Source: Leucocoprinus leucothites
Lineage: Eukaryota > Basidiomycota > Agaricomycetes > Agaricales > Agaricaceae
Assembly: GCA_013368445.1 (NCBI GenBank)
Contig: JAACJO010000009.1
Location: 1,984,001 to 2,048,000 of the forward strand
DNA length: 64,000 bases
Direction: 5' to 3'
Positions 59,774-64,000 of the stretch are shown here, one piece after another. A model generated the notes under the pieces. The model ran no database searches. It was given only the letters and a program-made list of their open reading frames with translations, and was not told the DNA's origin. The position numbers and the translations under genes were made by a program. Every line of letters starts with the position of its first letter. Within the stretch, counting starts at the first letter, position 1.

Positions 59774-61999
59774 TTAGCACTGTACGTAGCCCGTGTCCAA
59801 GGAGGACGAACTTCGGATACTGGAAGTACCCAAAATGATAAAACATGCCTTCCAACTCGAGGTCCTATGTTCTTTGTTTGCCCATTTCGCTATGGATCCA
59901 ATCAAATATCTCACCAGTGGTTCAGCAATGCCTCTGCACTCTTCAAGAAACAGATCATCCATTACACTTGTAGCATTAGTTCGGACGATTTTCTGGTCAT
60001 CTATCCTCTATAGAAGCGTGGGCCGGTGCAATATCAGAAGAGATATATACTGACGGACGTACATAAAACCACCGCAAAAATATTGGGAATCCACCTAGAT
60101 CGAGTGCCCTCGTCATTTGCGCCAAACGACGGAAATCAAAATCCCTAACAAGCTGATGTATCGCGTGCCACTCCTCTTGAGGTGCCACTCGAGCACACAA
60201 CTTCGCAAAGGTGGCCCAATCACCATGTAGATGTCCCGTGATTCGCTTCACAGCGGTGAGAGGATCATCAGGAGATGCTTGATGCACTGGCTTCGTTGAG
60301 AGCAACGGACTCTTTGAAAACAAGGATAAATATGACTGCACCACCATGATGCAGGATTTCGTGACCAGTGGCCGTCCTCGGCTGTGTAATAGGTCGAAAA
60401 TCTTCCACATATGACTGCGCAGCCCGTAGGTGGGCTCATGAGGAGCGTACTTGTCCTTGTATTCGCTGTTAAGTGTCCATTCGAGTTGAGCTAAGATTGG
60501 ATGGATAACCCTTTGGTCAATGCCTAGTAAATGCGCGATACGAGAAGCAGTTGGGGGGTTCAAAGAGTGTTGACGTAAGGATTCTAGAATGTGGATCATA
60601 TGTGGGAAGAATGGTGAGGGGATGTCGGAGATGAGCTGATTGTAAAAGTGGATGAGGGAGTCGTACGGGGATTCTAGAGTGGGAGTAGGTGCATTTTCAA
60701 TGTAGGCCAGGGTTTTCTTTAGTCTCTCCCGGGGGCCATCGTGGCCAGCAAGATCAATAAATCGAGTCAAGAGGTCAATGAATATATCAACGCCGGCTAC
60801 TACCCTCGCAATCTACTTCAATTCATCCTTCAAGGGCCACTTTTCGTCCATGTCAAAAACGCCCGGATGATGGCCGCGGATCTCTTGGAATCGCAGAAGG
60901 AGGATGGCTTCTGTGTACTCAACAACCTCCGCGTTGCTCCCTACAAGATCCCGTATCTGCTGACATCTTAGCGGGTCTTGCGAAAAAACTGTCGAGAACA
61001 GCGGAACCCAGGGACCAATCCAGACCTAAAGAAGACAGGAATGACTATTTGAGTGCCGATCCTCAGTGATCAGCTGAAGGAAGTCCAAAATAGCTGCGTT
61101 ACTCTCCGCGGAAAGAGAGCCGCCCCAGGTCAGGAATATGATAGGGGGCTTGACGACATATTGGGGATGGGAAGTCTTGAGATCTTTCCAGGGCTCAAAG
61201 ATCAGCTTGCGTAAAAGGTAGTTTAGGTCACGTTTCTGGAAAATGGTAGGATCCTGCACGAGCGTTTCTGCGAGTAATTTTCGGTAAGGCGGATAATTTC
61301 TTGAAAGCTGGCCACAAATGTCTTGAGCGAGTCCATATAATTCGTGTCGCTTCACCCATGGTGATATGTTCGAAATAGCACCAAGCCGGTTAATGACGCG
61401 GCCTACCCGCACGGCGGCTTCAGAAAACGCCAATCGACTCTCCCCGAGACATAGCTCAAATATCAAGAAGAGATTCTCACTTCGTAGAGGATCGCAGAGC
61501 CATGTCAGCAAACGATCCCGGACTCCTTTGCGTAGGTCCATAGTTAGATAGCCCAGGAAACGTTGATCTTGGGCTTTTGGGGGATCTCCAGACTGAGGCG
61601 ATCCCTTGGCCAAGAGAAGATCTCGATCACTTGTGACCAGCATCAAAAATGTATCGACAGAGAAAACCGAGGCTGAAAGGACGTACGAGGACCCCAGGAC
61701 GTCCAGTAGGAAGAGTCGGGGCAATGGCCTGACTTGAACAGACTAGATTGTTCTTTGAGCTTTTCGGTATCTATAGACAAGCTGTGATAGTAATCTCCGG
61801 ATGGGAGCGACTGGTGCTCGCGAAGGATAGTGACCAGTGTAATTTGTGATGTAAGTCGTTTGAACCGATCAGGAGGAACAGTGTACTGACATTTATGTAT
61901 GGATAAGTTTGCCTGAAAAGCAGCTTCCAGCTTGAGCCATAAAGTCATTGTTAGAAAAGACGACTCGGACGTCTGACAGCCGAGTGTTAACAATTGCAA
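59774..61999 (-). pseudogene. Decayed NACHT/NLR-like NTPase gene
   Basis: Minus-strand gene whose order matches basidiomycete NACHT proteins. It has an entry segment (LRKGVRDRLLTWLCDPLRSE, about 61530), then GLAQDICGQLSRNYPPYRKL and VQDPTIFQKRDLNYLLRKLI (61330-61210). Then comes PPIIFLTWGGSLSAESNAAI at the Walker B position. Winged-helix and C-terminal parts follow (YDSLIHFYNQLISDIPSPFF; HLLGIDQRVIHPILAQLEWT). The expected P-loop GxxGxGKS reads DPLRSEN and the Walker B DGLDEC is replaced by LTWGG, so nucleotide binding should be lost. An in-frame TAG interrupts the exon near 60800, between KDELK and IARVVAG. Conservation of the rest suggests recent decay. It could alternatively be a diverged regulator with a mis-modelled exon, but no splice pair removing the TAG is obvious. 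Confidence 0.65.
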
Positions 62000-62505
62000 C
62001 TTGAAGGTATTGCTTCAGGGTCGAAATATTGACTCAGCGTAGCCAGAGGATCAAGGTGTGGACGCCTGGATTGCAATCAGGTAAAGTGGGTCAGAACAAG
62101 GTGTTTGGTACATTAAACGACATCTATTAAGGGTTGATCGAGGGCTAATGGCCGGACAAGCGCTGAGCGCTGAGCTCATGGCCCTTGATTTGACATATAG
62201 CGCCAGTGATATCGATCATCGTAGTGAGCACTAATGCTGTAGTCACTCTATTTGGCTCTGTGGTTCTCCTACACTTATCGCAAGGCTTTAAGAGATAGAA
62301 ATCCCAAGAAAATATTTAATTATATTTATCGATTCAGCTTCTTCTCCAATTTTCCATGGCCCTTGCCTGAGCCTCTCGGAGCCCAAGGAATGGATCCTCT
62401 ATGGGTTGAACTGGCGAAGCCCAATAGCATCAACTGAGTAATGGCAGTTGGGGCCTGAGAAATGATCCCCGTTCTTACGCGGAGTCGGGCCTAGACATCT
62501 GAACC
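62000..62505. other. Divergent promoter region
   Basis: Gap between the starts of the NACHT-like relic (-) and F-box B (+). No other feature. Confidence 0.5.
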
Positions 62506-63737
62506 ATGGTATCCTTGCCCCTCCCTTACCACAACCAGATGGACCTCCCTCAGGAAATTATTAATTCCATCATCTTTCATCTTCGCTACGATCGCACCAC
62601 CCTTCGCGCCCTTTCTCTCGTTTGCAGCACCTTTCTTCCAGAGTCTCGCCGATATCTCTACCAGAAGATCGCTCTGGCTAGATTCGACCAGCGAACCTAC
62701 ATACCTCACGAATGTTTCACCCTCGAATTGAACAGAAATACCGAGCTCTTCACAACACTCTCTCAAAGGAACCCCTCTATTGCCAGTTATATCCACACTT
62801 TTGCCTACGTGTTCGACCCGAGTCATGGTGACAAAGAGGACATATGTGAATGGCTCAATGTATGCCTCCAGCTCATGACCAACCTCAAGGATTTGTCGTT
62901 CCTCTTTGTCCGACTTCCACTCGCTAGGCTAGTTCAAGGATGTACCTTCGAGCTAGAGACATTCCGTTATGGCCCGTGGGTAACGAAGTGGTCTAGCGAG
63001 TCAACCGATCTTTACGACTTCATTACCAGCCAATGCACGCTCAGAAAATTGATGTTCATCGAGTTCAATCCCCATGGTGGCGATTTCAAGAAGTTCCTTT
63101 GGCCTCATACCACATTCTTTCCCCAGTTGAAACACCTAATTGGAACTGCACTTATCATTGAACATATACTACCGACATGTTCCCCCACTAGCTTGAGCTG
63201 GGTTATGTTTTATGGGGGAGACTTCTATCATGTCCCGAATCTGGGACAAAAACTCGAAGACATGAAGTCACTATGTCTTCATGGTGGCCATATACCCGTA
63301 GAAACACGAGAACGTATGGTTGCACCTCTGCCAAGCTACTGTCGACATCTACAAATCCTTCACATATCTGGCTATCTAAGCGAGGTGAGCTTCTTACTGA
63401 AAGGTTTTAGTATCAGGCTGACTTTCTCTAGAAATTTTTGTCTACCAACTTTTCTGAGGTGCCGCATTTTCCAAATCTCAAGATTTTCATACAGTCTCTT
63501 CCAATTCCAGTGTCCTGGCAAGTCTGGAACAAAATACGAGGTGACCTTGCTACCTACCTGGAATCACGGCGTCTAGAAGTCGTAGCATGGTTTCAAGAAT
63601 TGCATCACCTGCAGGTTGCCTATTTCCAGCAATTACCTATCACAGAGGCGAAGTGCTTTGTAGCTTATGAGCGGGGAGTGTCGGAACCAATCGAGGTTGA
63701 AGCTGCAGAGGTATGGGAGATCTCTCCCTGGATTTGA
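62506..63737 (+). CDS. F-box protein B
   Basis: Two exons, 62506-63384 and 63432-63737 (394 residues), with a 47-nt intron. The F-box starts at residue 12: MDLPQEIINSIIFHLRYD, LRALSLVCSTFLPESRRYLY. Leucine-patterned segments follow (LMTNLKDLSFLF, CTLRKLMFIEF, YCRHLQILHIS), as in fungal F-box/LRR-like substrate receptors. An SCF-type ubiquitin ligase role is inferred from the family; the target is unknown. The first exon is 879 bp, as in F-box A at 20583, and the intron falls after the equivalent leucine-rich segment, pointing to common descent. An alternative start is Met12. Confidence 0.82.
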
Positions 63738-64000
63738 GATTGTTAGTCTGGTGAGGTTCGGGGTATTCAAGCCATGGTATGTGCGTTTTGGCACTAATCC
63801 CTTGATTAGTCACTGATATGCATTAATTCAGGTAATATTGGAACGACTTGAGTGCGAATGCACATGGGTAGGATTAAATGTGTTTTGTTGACCTTGTCTG
63901 CCAACGCTCAAGAACGTTAAATCACATCGCCCTCAGTATAAGACTCCATGATTTCTTAAGACTATTGAATCTCATCATTGTTGTATCATTCTCCACATCC
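63738..64000. other. Window end, no gene
   Basis: 3' flank of F-box B. Nothing else is recognised. Confidence 0.4.

Overview
The window is nuclear DNA of a filamentous basidiomycete, most likely an Agaricomycete. Genes are broken by many introns of about 45-60 nt with GT..AG ends. Both strands are used without operons. The gene content (secreted intradiol dioxygenases in tandem, F-box families, a NACHT-like gene, P450, CorA-type and OPT transporters, a copia retrotransposon) fits that group. No species can be named from the sequence.

Layout, left to right. 1-8.2 kb: a small secreted protein (+), a methionine/L-type amino acid permease (-), and a carboxymuconate-cyclase-like beta-propeller (-). 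8.2-14.6 kb: a structurally complete Ty1/copia element with 374-bp LTRs and a CTTCG target duplication; its single gag-pol frame is broken by seven TGA codons and by nothing else. 15.1-18.9 kb: two tandem secreted intradiol dioxygenases (+). 20.6-24.3 kb: an F-box protein, a protein carrying only the N-terminal domain of GTPBP1/2-type GTPases, and a tRNA-Gly(GCC) with a 7-nt intron (-). 24.4-30.1 kb: a cytochrome P450 (-) and the NEDD8-E1 regulatory subunit Ula1 (-). 31.9-33.6 kb: an orphan acidic protein and the GINS subunit Psf1 (+). 36.1-40.7 kb: an oligopeptide (OPT) transporter with extremely short exons (+). 41.2-44.1 kb: a CorA-type Mg2+ transporter (-). 45.5-51.4 kb: a ubiquitin-conjugating enzyme with a long tail, then a SUV39/Clr4-type SET methyltransferase (+). 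51.8-57.6 kb: a probable mitochondrial orphan and the ribosome-biogenesis factor Utp22/Nrap (+). 58.2-59.4 kb: a DUF4336 protein (+). 59.8-62.0 kb: a decayed NACHT-like gene (-). 62.5-63.7 kb: a second F-box protein (+).

Most genes are independent housekeeping or accessory functions. Two links stand out. The retrotransposon shows the mark of CpG methylation and deamination: every nonsense codon can arise only from CGA, and most LTR differences are CpG transitions. The E2 enzyme and the histone methyltransferase sit head-to-tail, and both carry SUMO-interaction-like hydrophobic/acidic motifs outside their catalytic domains. The OPT gene contains exons of 2, 6, 7 and 10 nt that restore a canonical OPT protein when spliced. 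These are the observations most worth following.

Exon boundaries were worked out by hand from splice signals and reading-frame closure. Where exon lists are given they close exactly in frame; where they are not given, only the outer coding limits are proposed.
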